From assembly GCF_000372725.1 (NCBI RefSeq), contig NW_005197967.1, forward strand, positions 1-37,802: a DNA stretch of 37,802 nucleotides. The letters run 5' to 3'. Both the position numbers and the translations under genes were made by a program. The notes beneath the pieces are model-generated. The model was not told the DNA's origin, searched no databases, and saw only the letters and a list, made by a program, of their open reading frames with translations. This document shows, one piece after another, positions 18,288-28,300 of this stretch; within the stretch, counting starts at the first letter, position 1, and every line of letters begins with the position of its first letter. Source of the stretch: Emiliania huxleyi CCMP1516 (taxonomy: Eukaryota > Haptophyta > Isochrysidales > Noelaerhabdaceae).

Positions 18288-18964
18288 GTGTGGAAAAAAA
18301 GAAAAAAAATCTACCAACTCGCAGATTACTACACGGAGCTCGCGGGAGAGGTGACGAGTGAACTACAGGTAGTGGGGAAGGCAGCCTCGATTGCCATACA
18401 GACATGGGTGCGAAACAACGACAAGACCAAGGCACGGGCAGAGGAACGAGAGAAGAATATGTGTGTGTTTTTGGGGACGGCTCGATTGGACGGAGGGTGG
18501 ACGCGTCCAGGGTTCGGCGCTGCAAAAGAGCGTGTCTCTCGTCACTAAGGGCACGGTGAACACTTGTGCCTACATTCATCCTTCCGTGGCGTTTATGTGC
18601 GGGTCGGGTCGGGTGGGGAAGGCGGACCGGCACTCGTGTGGATTCGAGCGCCGGTGCCGCCGGCGTGGCGCTAGCAGGGCGCTAGAGAGCCCGATCCATC
18701 TCTCGAGCTCCTCGCGCTGCCCAGGTGCCTTGGTCGTATCCATTTCTGGATGGCGATCGATTCTGCCTTCCCCGCTACCTACCTAGGGAAGAGATGATTT
18801 TCCTACCTACATGGAACATGTACAGAAAGAATAAATAAAACAGACAACCCAGGGCGGGATGGGAGGACGGCACGCCGCCACCACAGGGGGATTTTCATAA
18901 AGACCCCGTTTCTTTTTTCTTCTAGTGCGCGCGGACTGCTGCCGTGCATAACCTGCCGCGGTCC
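18288..18964. other. Divergent promoter interval
   Basis: 677 bp separate the starts of the minus-strand F-box gene and the plus-strand oxygenase-like gene. AATAAATAAAA at 18829-18839 resembles a polyadenylation signal, but I see no gene that ends there. TTTCTTCTAG at 18916-18925 is a good splice acceptor, so the downstream gene may have an upstream exon or a 5' UTR intron here. Confidence 0.45.
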
Positions 18965-20150
18965 ATGTGCCTGTCCTCCGGCTCCTCTGAGGGCTCCGGC
19001 TCCGGCTCCGACGAGCAGGGAGGCGGCTCCGACTCTGACTCCGAGGACATCAACGTCGACGAACAGGGCCGGCCCGCCATCGGCGGATCGATCGACCTCT
19101 CGACCCGGGTCTTTGACGGCGCGCTGCCCTCCGGCGCCGACCCCGGGCCGCTCATCGCCGACTGCGAGGCCGTCTTCACGGCGCGGGCGACCGGCGCGGG
19201 CGAGGGGCTCTCCTCCGGAGCCACTTTTTGGGTGGCGGCCAACGCGAAGCCGAAAACGGCGCTCGAGCGGCTCGCGTTGCAAATCTTTGCGCATCACGCG
19301 GCCGGCGCGGAGTACGACCCGTCGCGCTCGGGCGCCGAGTGGTGGACGGTCGTCATCGACGATACCGACGACGTTGGCCTGCACTGGGACCGCGACTACG
19401 ACTTGCAGGCTCGCCATGCCGCCACGCCACAACTACCGCCACCACCACCACCGCCGCCGCCGCCGCCATCACCACCACCACCACTGGCGCCGTCTCACCA
19501 CCGCCGCCACCGCCGCCGCCATCACCGCCGCGACGCGCCCACACAGGCCGACCAGGGGCTGCTGCTGCACCCGCACCTCGCCACCGTCACCTACCTCGCC
19601 TGCCCAGCGGCGGCGGCGCCGACGCTGGTGCTGGAGCGGCCGTCGCCGCTGCTCGCGACGGAGACCGCCCCACCGCCGTGCGGCGTGCGTCCACTGACAC
19701 CTCCACGACACCTCCACGACACCTCCACGGTAGGAGCCGCTCTCCGGGCCCGTCCCCTCGGCGTGTGTCGTCCGGCCCACATTCGGCCGCCACCTGGTCT
19801 TTGACGGCAAGCTGCTGCACGGCGCCCTTTCGGACCTCGCCCTCCCGCCGCCGCGCGCGGGCGCGCCTGGCGGCGAGGGCAAGCGCGTCACCTTCCTGGT
19901 CAACGTGTGGCTCAACCACGCGCGTGGCGGCCGAGGTCGAGGCGCGTCCCCTGACGCGTCCCTGACACGTCCCTGACGCGTCCACAGGCGCCTTGGGGCG
20001 CCGAGCCGCTGGGCAAGAAGCTGGCGAAGAGGCTGGCGGCCCCCGCCTCGACCTCGCTCATCCTCCGGGAGGCGACCCTCTCGCGCGGCGCCGCCGTCGG
20101 GCCGGTGTGCGCCGCGGGCGGCGGCGGCGGCGGAAGAAGCGGACGCGGAA

Positions 20151-20196
<46 letters not shown>

Positions 20197-20482
20197 GCCG
20201 CCCACGCGCACCTTCACCTTTGGAGAGCGCGGCGCGAGGATGCAGCTCGCGCTGCCTTGGCCGACGGAGGCGGTCGCCGCCGCCGCCGCCGCGGACGGGT
20301 TTGCGCGGGTGGCCTTTTCGGACGGGGCGGGCGCGGTGCTGGCGCCGGCGCCCAAAGCGGCGGCGCGGGAGAGAGCCGGCGGCAAGCGCCGATCCCGCGA
20401 CAAGGGCGGGGAGTCGCGGGCGGCAGCCGAGCCCGCGGCGAGGCGCGCGAGGGGACGGGACGCGGCGACGGCGAGGCGGTGA
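18965..20482 (+). CDS. 2OG-Fe(II) oxygenase-like protein, four exons
   Basis: Exons 18965-19408, 19547-19684, 19734-19919 and 19988-20482, all phase 0, give 420 residues. After an acidic Ser/Gly-rich N-terminus, the core shows the facial-triad pattern of a double-stranded beta-helix oxygenase: H140-W-D142, then HLATVTYLAC and APTLVLE, FGRHLVFDGKLLHG with H223, and KRVTFLVNVWLNH with R245. I infer iron and 2-oxoglutarate binding; the substrate is unknown. Exon 4 contains a poly-Gly run and a basic C-terminal tail. Introns 1 and 3 have GC donors; introns 2 (49 bp) and 3 (68 bp) each carry three 11-bp tandem units before the acceptor. The frame is open upstream of the ATG to an acceptor at 18925, so the N-terminus may be longer. 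It is divergent from the F-box gene. Confidence 0.65.
19697..19729 (+). repeat. Three 11-bp units in oxygenase intron 2
   Basis: Perfect triplicate of an 11-bp unit (register GACACCTCCAC) filling most of a 49-bp intron and followed directly by GTAG at the acceptor. Confidence 0.9.
19950..19982 (+). repeat. Three 11-bp units in oxygenase intron 3
   Basis: Three units of the form CCTGACRCGTC, followed by CACAG at the acceptor. In the register GACRCGTCCNN they match the theme of the other introns. Confidence 0.9.
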
Positions 20483-21361
20483 CGCGTGGAGGTGTGCAGC
20501 GGAATGATGGGCGCCGGCAGATGGGCGAACCCATTTAATTCGAATTGAGTCCATTCTCGCCTGCGGGAAGCAGTGGGGGGTGCTTATTCTGCTCCTAGGG
20601 CGTAGGGGTTTACACTTTTTATTTAGCAGACCGCGCGGGCGGCGGCCGGACCGGGCGGCCTGGCTGGGCTGGGGCCTGTGCGCTGTGGCTGGGCGCGGGC
20701 TCCTGCAGTGGTGTGCAGACGGAGCCGAGTCCACAGAGACGCCGGACTCGTACGTTGGGTAGTAGTCTAAGTTCTGAGCCTCGAGGCTTGGCGGGTCTAA
20801 GTGTGCCTAGGCACGCTGGAGTGCTTACGCGGTCTAAGATCAGCGAGAGCCCTCTTACACGGGCTAAGAGTCTGCCGTGGCACGGCCTGGCTGCCACCGT
20901 GATCAACGATACGTGGCTGGGTTCACAGCCTTGTTATTGAGAAGAAAATACCTCCTGTGGCGCTGTGCGCTGGTCTGTGAGAGGTTGAGGTGCGAGCCCT
21001 GGAGGCCCTGGGGAATTCACAGCGATTGTAGGCAAGTGATACGAGCGTCATTTTGTACCCACCCCCCCTAGTTCGTGGGGACCCCCCCGCCGGTCGGTGG
21101 TCTGCCCCCGAGGTGGACCGGACCCCCCCTCCGGTCGGTCGCTCTCTCGGCGGCGGGAGGTGTGACGACCGACCCCCCCCTCGGTCGGTGTCCTTGCCGT
21201 GAGCCCCCTCAAACGCTCTCTCTCCCTCTCCTTCTCGCGAACCGCCACGGGCGCTTCGTAATCGCCGGTTTTAAAAACTAGTTACGAAGGTGGTACGCAG
21301 CCAAGCGCCAAGGAGACTTCTTCGCCGAGGCCCGAGCAAGCAAGCCCGACCCCACACATCT
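20483..21361. other. Intergenic DNA with palindromes and C-run hairpins
   Basis: No gene is supported. Between 20766 and 20886, TCTAAG or CTAAG boxes alternate with palindromes AGCCTCGAGGCT (20777-20788), GTGCCTAGGCAC (20803-20814) and GCCGTGGCACGGC (20874-20886). Two C-run hairpins follow at 21116-21135 and 21167-21186. Confidence 0.55.
21116..21186. repeat. C-run hairpin pair
   Basis: Stem GACCGGA/TCCGGTC around seven C (21116-21135 region) and stem GACCGA/TCGGTC around eight C (21167-21186). A third copy lies at 21698-21716, and a degenerate relative lies near 24706-24730. Confidence 0.75.
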
Positions 21362-21591
21362 ATGTGGAGCATCTACGCAGTCGCAGGCCTGGTCCTGCTT
21401 GCCGTCGCTTTGTACAAGCTCTGGCCGCGCTCAAGCGGCTCGTCAACGGGTACACAAACAGTGTGTCGCCGGCGAAGCTAATTAATCGTATGGACGACGA
21501 CGACCAGAGCGTGGACATGGACAAGCTCGTGTTCCGACCCAATCCTGAGCGTCTCGGTCTCGAGCTCAGCCACTCGGACGACGAGGAGTGA
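21362..21591 (+). pseudogene. Small membrane-anchored protein, frameshifted
   Basis: From ATG 21362 the first frame encodes an N-terminal membrane anchor (MWSIYAVAGLVLLAVALYKL). The frame then degenerates and stops at about 21481. The +2 frame takes over from about 21420, reading LKRLVNGYTNSVSPAKLINR and ending in an acidic HSDDEE tail with TGA at 21589-21591. Both halves look coding and together would make a protein of about 75 residues. I find no sensible intron linking them, so a one-base indel (mutation or assembly error) is likely. The family is not recognised. Confidence 0.4.
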
Positions 21592-22236
21592 TTAGACGGG
21601 GAGAGGGCGCTTGGTCTCTTATTTCGAGATACTAATTTATTCACAGCTGCGGCGAGCAGCGTGTGCGGTGTGTTGGTTGTGACCCTCGAGCCAACCCGAC
21701 CGACCCCCCCCTCGGTCTGCGCTAGCCCTGGCCGGTGCGCGTGCAGAGTTGAAGTTCCGGAGTGAAAATACGAACGCGTTCTCTCACGGTGACCAAAAAA
21801 TGTCCACCTCAGAGGCACCTCCGGAGGCAGGCCGCCGCACGCCGGCGACACAGCTCCAGCTGTCGAACTGACCCGCAGCTCCTCTCAGAGCGGGAACTGT
21901 GACAAAAGTTGGCTGAGGCGGTTGTCAGGAATCATCATACGGATCACATGGTGGCTCTCTCATGACGGGAGACCGCCCGACCACTCCTGGGTGGCACTGC
22001 CACCGGTGTCGCTCGACGTCCTGTCGAGGACAGCGTGCCGACAGCGACACAGACCATGTGGGACGCGTCGAGTATCGACCTCTACTGCTTACCCAGCCTT
22101 CGAGTGTATCCTGGCTGTGGTCCCACACCCACTGGTGTCCATCTCAGAGACCGCAGGAGGTCATGAGGGTCGATGGGAGTGCCAACCCCACAATGCCTAA
22201 AAACCCAGCCCAGTACGGCGCGCAAGCGGGCGCCTA
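21592..22236. other. Intergenic DNA
   Basis: A third GACCGA-C7-TCGGTC hairpin lies at 21698-21716. Otherwise there are only short open frames on both strands with nothing recognisable. Confidence 0.45.
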
Positions 22237-22777
22237 CTAATCCGGATCGATCCCCTCCTCATGCTCAGCAATCGCCGCCTCAGCATCCTCCTCTTCCGAT
22301 TCTTGTTGCTGCTTCTTGAGCGCAATCTTCAGCGATGTCTAGCCAAACAGTTCTCACAAATAGCCTCAAGCTCAAACAAACGCCCGTCAGAGAAGCCTGT
22401 GTGGCTGTGCATGCGCTGGTCCTCTTTGAACGATCCGCGCGTGAGGTAGCATAGGGCCTTGTTGGCAGCAGCCAGCTTGTTGCGCTGCTTCGTTGCGCTG
22501 AGCTGATGGGGATCGCAGAAGTGCATGCCAAGCACCGCCACGATCTTGAAGCAGAACACATCGCAACCGCCTGAGCCCTGGTCTGACAGCCTGACAGCAA
22601 ACCCCGGACAGCGCCTGACAGTGCCCGACAGCCTGACAGATCACCTGACAGCACCTGACAGCCTGACAGCCAGGGCTCAGCGCAACCGCATTGTCCGCAC
22701 TGGACTGCCATCGGCATGCCGCGCCCGCCGCTTCGCCGCAGCAGCCTTAAGACAGGCATTCCATAGCGGCAGCACAT
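22237..22777 (-). CDS. Small CxxC-pair (zinc-binding-like) protein with one intron, possible frameshift
   Basis: Exon 1 (22777-22690) ends in AVQCGQ plus one base. Removing 22689-22571 joins it to exon 2 from 22570, giving QCGQCGCDVFCFKIVAVLGM in one frame. A second cysteine pair (ICENC) follows about 66 residues later, so the two CxxC pairs could hold one zinc ion, a Yippee- or Mis18-like spacing, though I cannot name the family. Exon 2 then stops at 22329 (109 residues). Another frame continues with SLKIALKKQQQESEEED to a stop at 22237, a convincing acidic tail. A one-base indel near 22335 is therefore likely, by mutation or assembly error. The intron is the introner-like element listed separately. 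Confidence 0.5.
22562..22689 (-). mobile_element. Introner-like element with TIRs and 9-bp target duplication
   Basis: A 110-bp element (22571-22680) has perfect 11-bp terminal inverted repeats CTGAGCCCTGG / CCAGGGCTCAG and is flanked by a perfect 9-bp duplication CGCAACCGC (22562-22570 and 22681-22689). Its interior is mostly spaced copies of CTGACAG. On the gene strand, excision from GC at 22689-22688 to AG at 22572-22571 removes one target copy plus the element and restores the uninterrupted exon exactly. The target duplication supplies the GC donor and the TIR end (CTCAG) supplies the acceptor. This is the structure expected of a DNA-transposon-type introner. Confidence 0.8.
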
Positions 22778-24794
22778 GGTACGGTGCGCGTATTGAGCAG
22801 GCGTTGCGCGCCGTGCCGCAAGTAGCGCACTGGCCCTGGGAGAAAGCCCTGGGGTGTCGACGGGCCCCCGGGGGCGACGGGGGTGCTCTTGGGGGGGGTC
22901 CCCCCAGTCAAGGGGGTCTGGGGCGCAGCCCCAGGAGGCCCGCCGCAGGCGCCGATCGTTTTAGGGGGCTTTTTTGACTGATTTTCATGAGGTGTTGCTA
23001 CTATTTTGGGACCAGTTGAAGCCTAAAAATGGCTACAAATACAGCCACACCAGCTGCTAGTCGTGAGCTGTAGAGGGCTTTCAGGAGCACTATTCAGTTT
23101 GATCCAGCTCAACGTTGCGGAGTAGTAACACTGTTCCGTTACCGTGAGCGGCCGGCGGCTGGCGGCGGCCGGTGCGGCACGCGGAGCACTCCGTGAGCGG
23201 TGATGGGTGCGGACGAGCGAGTGAGAGGTTGAATAGAAAGAAAGAACGCCCCCTCTACTCGGAGCTAACTAACGGACACACGACACCGTACTCCACGCAC
23301 GTACCACACGGGTACGCCTCATGTGGGCTCGCCCGGCCCCCGGCCTGTCCGAGGAGGCCACCGGCCAAAAGCGCATGTCTTGAAGGTCCGATACTGGAAG
23401 CCCATATAGGCACCTTACACGGCCGGCCCCAGTCCCAGAGTCCCGTCGGGGCGAGCCCTCGGCCCGATCTCCTGGTCCTGCGAGTCAGAAAGAAGTCTTT
23501 TTTTTGAGAGCGCCTATAATACAAGCCCATGGTCCCTGGTAGCAGTCACTCGCACACACACGCCGCACTGCACCGCGTGCCCGCCCACCGCCCCGCCCAG
23601 GCGGGAAAGAGATGAGGAATGCCGGCGCAGTCTTTTTTACAGTGCTCTGGCCTTCACCAGGAGTGCTGGTGGGAGGTTCAGGTGGAGGCGGTCAGCAGCA
23701 ACACCGTCCACGTCCTGTGGGAGAGGAAACGCCGGCACGAGATTGGTGCTGCGGACGTTGCCACAAAGCTTCGGCGGCAGCCAGCTTGAGCCTCGTGCCG
23801 CACTCGGGCGTGTGTCCATTGTGTGGAGTATAAGAGGTGGAGCTGGCGAGCTTGGTCGGCGACGCACGCACGACGCACGTGCCACGGGGTGGTGATGACG
23901 GCGGCGGGGGTGAGAGGGGCGCCGGCACGAGGGGCGGTGGCGGTGGCGGTCGGTAGCGGCGAGCGAGGTAGCGCGGAGGTGCTGACCGTGGCGAAGCGAA
24001 GGCGGAGGTTGCGAGGCGAAAGTGCTGGCGGTGGTGAAGCGAAGGCGGAGGCGACAAGGCGGAGGCGGAGGAGGCGAGGGAAGGCGGAGGAGGCGAGGGT
24101 GGTGGCGGCGAGGGTGGCGGCAGCGACGGGCGTCGGGGGTTACAGCGAGGCGGTGAGGGCGGTAGCGGGGGACCGCCTCGAAGGTGTTGGGCGGCGGCGG
24201 CTCGTCTCGTTGAGGATGAGGCGCCAGAGAACCCGGCGGCCGACGCCACAGGCGAGGCCGACGACGCGGGCGGCGCCGTGATCGCCCCTCCCTACCTCCC
24301 TTCTTACCGCACACCCACCTGGCCCGCCATTCTCGCCTCCCTGCGGCGGCAGAGCACCCCCCCCCCCCCCCCCTCCTCCTCGCGTGGGGGGGGTGCGCGT
24401 TCCCAGGGACCGAAGAACTTGGAGCACTTGGAGTGCAGTCGGTAACCTCACATCCAGGGCCGGTGAGCTGAGAAGCGCATCCAGCGGGCCGGATGATCGG
24501 TATCGGGTTACGGGCTAGAGAGCCCTAGCCCCGGGGGTGCGCGTTCGCAGGGCAAGGGCTGTAAAGTAAACACGGGTCTCCGAGGGTTAGTCCGCGCTCC
24601 AGGTTTCCCCTAGCAGCGGAGCGCCCCCTCTACTCGGAGCTAATAAACACTAGACACGCACACGACGTACATCCTCACTCGATGTCACCCCTCGAGGCTT
24701 CTCCGTCCGGCCCCCCCCCCTCGGTCTGGAGGGGCCCTCTTATCCCCTCGGTCCTCCCCCCACTCGCTTTCCGCTGGTTGGGCAACGGATGCGG
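22778..24794. other. Repeat-rich intergenic DNA
   Basis: No gene is supported. Contents: a GC-rich patch with a CTGGGGCGCAGCCCCAG hairpin (about 22919-22935); a 22-bp direct repeat starting CGCCCCCTCTACTCGG at 23247 and 24622; a GGCGGAGGC-type low-complexity tract (about 23880-24140) that creates long but shadow-like frames; and a poly-C run (about 24357-24373). Confidence 0.5.
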
Positions 24795-25120
24795 TGTCGT
24801 AATGTCCCGGGGATCGTTGCCCCGCCGCTACCAACTGTGAAGGTCTTCAGTGACCACTCACAAGCTGTTCCAAGGCCCGACAGAAATGTACTGTCAAAAC
24901 TTTGTTCAAACAAAAGTCCTGGCCCGCGGCCCCCACACCCACAATGACTATCAATCCAGGCTGCGGGTGAAGGGCAAAACCGCGCCGCTGCAGAACGGTT
25001 TTTGCAAAACCGCGCCGCAGCGGTACGAAACTGCGCAGATGCAGTCCAGGGGTGGTAAGGACACTATGTGTGTGTGTGTGGCCGTAGACTAGACGGCTGC
25101 GCGGTCGTCGGTCTTCAACA
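24795..25120 (-). mobile_element. Copia LTR plus leader remnant, minus strand
   Basis: A complete 285-bp LTR of the same family occupies 25120 down to 24836 (TGTTGAAG...CTTCACA on the minus strand). It is followed by 41 bp of internal leader, including the primer-binding site, to 24795, where the match ends. At the site that differs between the two left-hand LTRs it agrees with the 3' LTR. The rest of the element is gone, so this is a truncated 5' end rather than a recombination solo LTR. It lies 279 bp upstream of the CNOT1 ATG in opposite orientation. Confidence 0.92.
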
Positions 25121-25287
25121 GTTTCAGCTGAAGCTGCCCCGTGCGCCGCCGCGAGCACCGCGTAGTGGTCTCGCCCTCTGGAGAGCCCCAGCACGACCCC
25201 TCGCGGCCACTCGCGCCGTTGCAGCAGCTCCGACCCCGCCACTCCGGCTCCCGAGCGCGCGGCGAGCACGAGGAAGAGCATGCGCAT
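25121..25287 (-). pseudogene. Possible 5' exon truncated by the LTR
   Basis: A minus-strand ATG at 25287 opens a coding-like frame (MRMLFLVLAARSGAGVAG, then GVVLGLSRGRDHYAVLAAAH) of 55 codons that runs directly into the LTR at 25120. It would be divergent from CNOT1, with 111 bp between the two ATGs. The start resembles a signal peptide. I do not recognise the protein and see no continuation beyond the LTR, so it is either a gene broken by the insertion or chance. Confidence 0.25.
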
Positions 25288-25398
25288 GGGCCGCCTCGTC
25301 TTTTCTGGTCTCTGTTTTCAAAGCGTCTTTTTTGCCGTGCTCTGGCTGGCGCTTCCCCAATCGCAGGGCTGGCTCCTCTGAGAGCCCCCCGCCCGCCG

Positions 25399-28300
25399 AT
25401 GGGCGAGGTACTGGGCTACGGCTCGGTTGTGTTCGCGCAGATCCGGTGGCTCATCTCCAACCTCAACCGCAAGAACCAGAAGGCCACCGTCTCAGAGCTG
25501 CACAATCTTCTCGGCGCGTACGGCGAGTCAGCGTTTGCCTTCACCGTGCGCTGCCTGGTGGAGGAGGTGGACTTTCGCGCCGCCGCGCAGGCGGCGCTCA
25601 AGGTCCAGCTGCTCGCGCAAGAGTTCGCCAAGCTCGTCACGCGGCCCAACGCCACGTCCCTCATCGGCGACGCGATTGGCGGCGCCTCTCTGGCCGCGGC
25701 CGCACCCCTCACTGAGGAGTGGCTCGCCCTCTTCGCCAAGGCGGTACGCGCGACGGTGGCGCAGCAGCTGGCGCTGGGGCTCGCCATCGCGCAGCTCTCC
25801 GACGAGGAGAAGGCCGCCGAGGGCGACAAGTTCCTGCGCGCGCGCCTGGCGGAGCTCACCCGCGCCGCGGCCGGCGCGCTGCCCGACGCGCTCGCGCACG
25901 CGCTGCTCTACTTCCTCGGCGACCCGGCGGACAAGGCGCGCGCGGCGCTGGTCAGGCTCCTCCAGGCCGTGCACCCCGAGGAGAACGCGCCGCTGACGCT
26001 GCTGCCGCTGCTCTACAGCGGCGTGGGCGGCGAGCAGGCGGCGGCGGCGGCAGACCCTTCCGACTTGGACTCGCGGCTGTCCTACCAGGACGGGCGCGGG
26101 CCGCCGCCGTCCGACGCGGTGCCGGCGCTGGCGGCGGACGCGACCGAGCTCGCCGAGCTGATGCGCGATTTGGGCTACTCGTGCTGCGCCTCGCGCGCCG
26201 CCGTCGTCGAGCTCGTCTCGCAGCTGACGGGCGCGGACGGCGCGCTGCCCGGCGCAGAGGGGTCTGTCGCGGCGGCCATCTGCATGATGGCGTCGACGGC
26301 GGCGTCGCTCGACGACTCGCTCTCGCTGCACGGCCCCTTCTCCACAGCCGTCTCGGGCAAGTACCTCGAGTTCGACGCCAAGTTCGACGAGGACAGCGCC
26401 GCCGACGCGCAGGCGCTCACGGCGTGGGGCGTCGAGGCGTTTGTCGGCGGCGTTAGCGAGGCACTGCCGTCGCTGCGGTGGGGCGGCGTCTTCGAGGCGC
26501 TCGACCAGCCGACGTGGGCCGCCAATGGGCCCGGCGCGGACGGCTTCGCGCTGCTCGTCGCGCTGCACCGCCGCGCGTGCAGCGGACCGCTCCCCGCCGG
26601 AGCGCTGCTCGGCGGCTGGACGCACTCGGGCGCGCAGCTGCGGCTGCTCGCGCACGCGGTCGGCGCGGCCGCCGACGCGGTCGCGTGGGGCGACGCCGCC
26701 GCGCCGCTGGTCTCGCCCGCGCCCGACGGGACGAGCAAGCCCGGCATCGCGCCGTGGCTCTCGCTCCGGCTGACCGAGTCGCTGCTCCACCTCTCGGCGT
26801 CCGGCTACCACGCCGAGGCGCGCGCGCTCTTCGCGGCGCCGCTCTCCGCGGCGCCGCAGCTGCTGCTCGCGGCGCTGCTGACGCACAGCGGCGCGCGCGC
26901 GGGCGCGGCGGACGAGGCGCCGCTGCAGCGGGAGCTGCTCGACGGCCTCTTCCCGCTCTTCCTCGGCGGCGACTCGCCCGGGTCGGCCGCGCTGCTGCAG
27001 CGGCTGTGGGAGGCGCAACCATACGCGGTGATGCGCGGGATGGCGGCGCTGCACCGCGCGCAGCCGCAGTCCATCCTGCGGCTGCTCGACCTGGCGACGT
27101 CCTTCAACGCGCTCGAGAAGGTTCTCACGCTCGGCGCATACTCGTTCACCATCGACCTCGCCGCGTGCGCGCAGCGCAAGGAGCTCATCGACTTCGAGCC
27201 GTGGCTGCACTCGTGCCTGCGCCGCGACCCGGAGCACGCCTTTGTGCGCGCCTGCGCGTCGTACCTTCGCGAGAAGCTGCTGCCCGGCTCGGCGACGAAC
27301 CTCGCGCGCGCGGCGGCCACGTCCAATGTGAACGTCCTCTCCGTCGATGCCGCCGCCATCATCTTCCGCGTCCTCACTTCGCTGACGCCGACGCTGCCGC
27401 CCACGCTCGCCGCCGACCTGCACGACTTGCACACGCAGTGCGTGCACGCAAAGCCAAAGCTAGGCGCGCTCCTGGCGGGCAGCGGCGGCGCCGCCGCATC
27501 TGCGTCCGACAGCAAGCCGCCGGGGATCGGCCTCGGCGCGGCCAACCCCGCCGCGCCCTCTGCGGCCGCTGACGGCGCGGCCGAGAACGGTGCGCCGGCG
27601 AGCGAGGCGACCGTGACGCTCAGCCTCGCTTACGAGTCCGCCGTCGCGTCGCGCGCCGCGTTTGACGCCGCCTTCCGGCAGGACGTGGCGGCGTCGCTCG
27701 GCGTGGGCGAGAGCGCGGTCGCCGTCATCGCCGTCTCGGCCGGTTCCACCGTCGTCGACTTCAGCGCCGCCGGCGCCGGCGACGTGGCGGGCAGGCTGCG
27801 CGACAGCGGCTTCACGACGCCGCATCTCACCCGCTTCAACGGCGGCGCGCCCGTCGCCGCCACGGCGATCACGAGCCGCGGCGCCGGCGGCGCGCCGTCG
27901 GCCGCGGCGCCCGCCCCCGCCGACGCGGGATCGCTCGACTTCGGGCCGGGCATGTCGCTGCCGGCGGGGCTGACGGACGAGCCCGCCGCGGGCGCGCCCG
28001 CGGGCGGCGCCGCTGCGGGCGCGCCGCTCCCCGGCATGCCGGGCGGCGAGGCGACGAGCTTCCCGCCCGAGATCGAGGAGATTGCAAACTCTTACTTCCA
28101 AAAGATCTACTCGGACGCCGCCTCGATCGACGAGATCATCGGCGTGCTCAAGGCCTTCCAGGCGGCGCCCGCGCAGTCGCGCGAGCAAAAGGTGTACGTG
28201 TGCATGGTGCACAACCTGTTTGACGAGTACAAGTACTTCCCAAAGTACCCGGACAAGCCGCTCCGCACCACGGCGGTGCTCTTCGGCGCCCTCGTGCAGC

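Noticed and set aside
19409..19546. Poly-Pro/poly-His coding extension of the oxygenase
   Set aside because: It is better explained as intron 1: a GC donor and CACAG acceptor restore the conserved core in phase.
22919..22935. CTGGGGCGCAGCCCCAG hairpin as a terminator or CRISPR-like repeat
   Set aside because: A single copy in a eukaryotic context; no array or adjacent gene end.
23637..24314. A 225-codon minus-strand frame
   Set aside because: It lies over a GGCGGAGGC low-complexity tract; every frame there is open and the product is only Pro/Arg/His runs.
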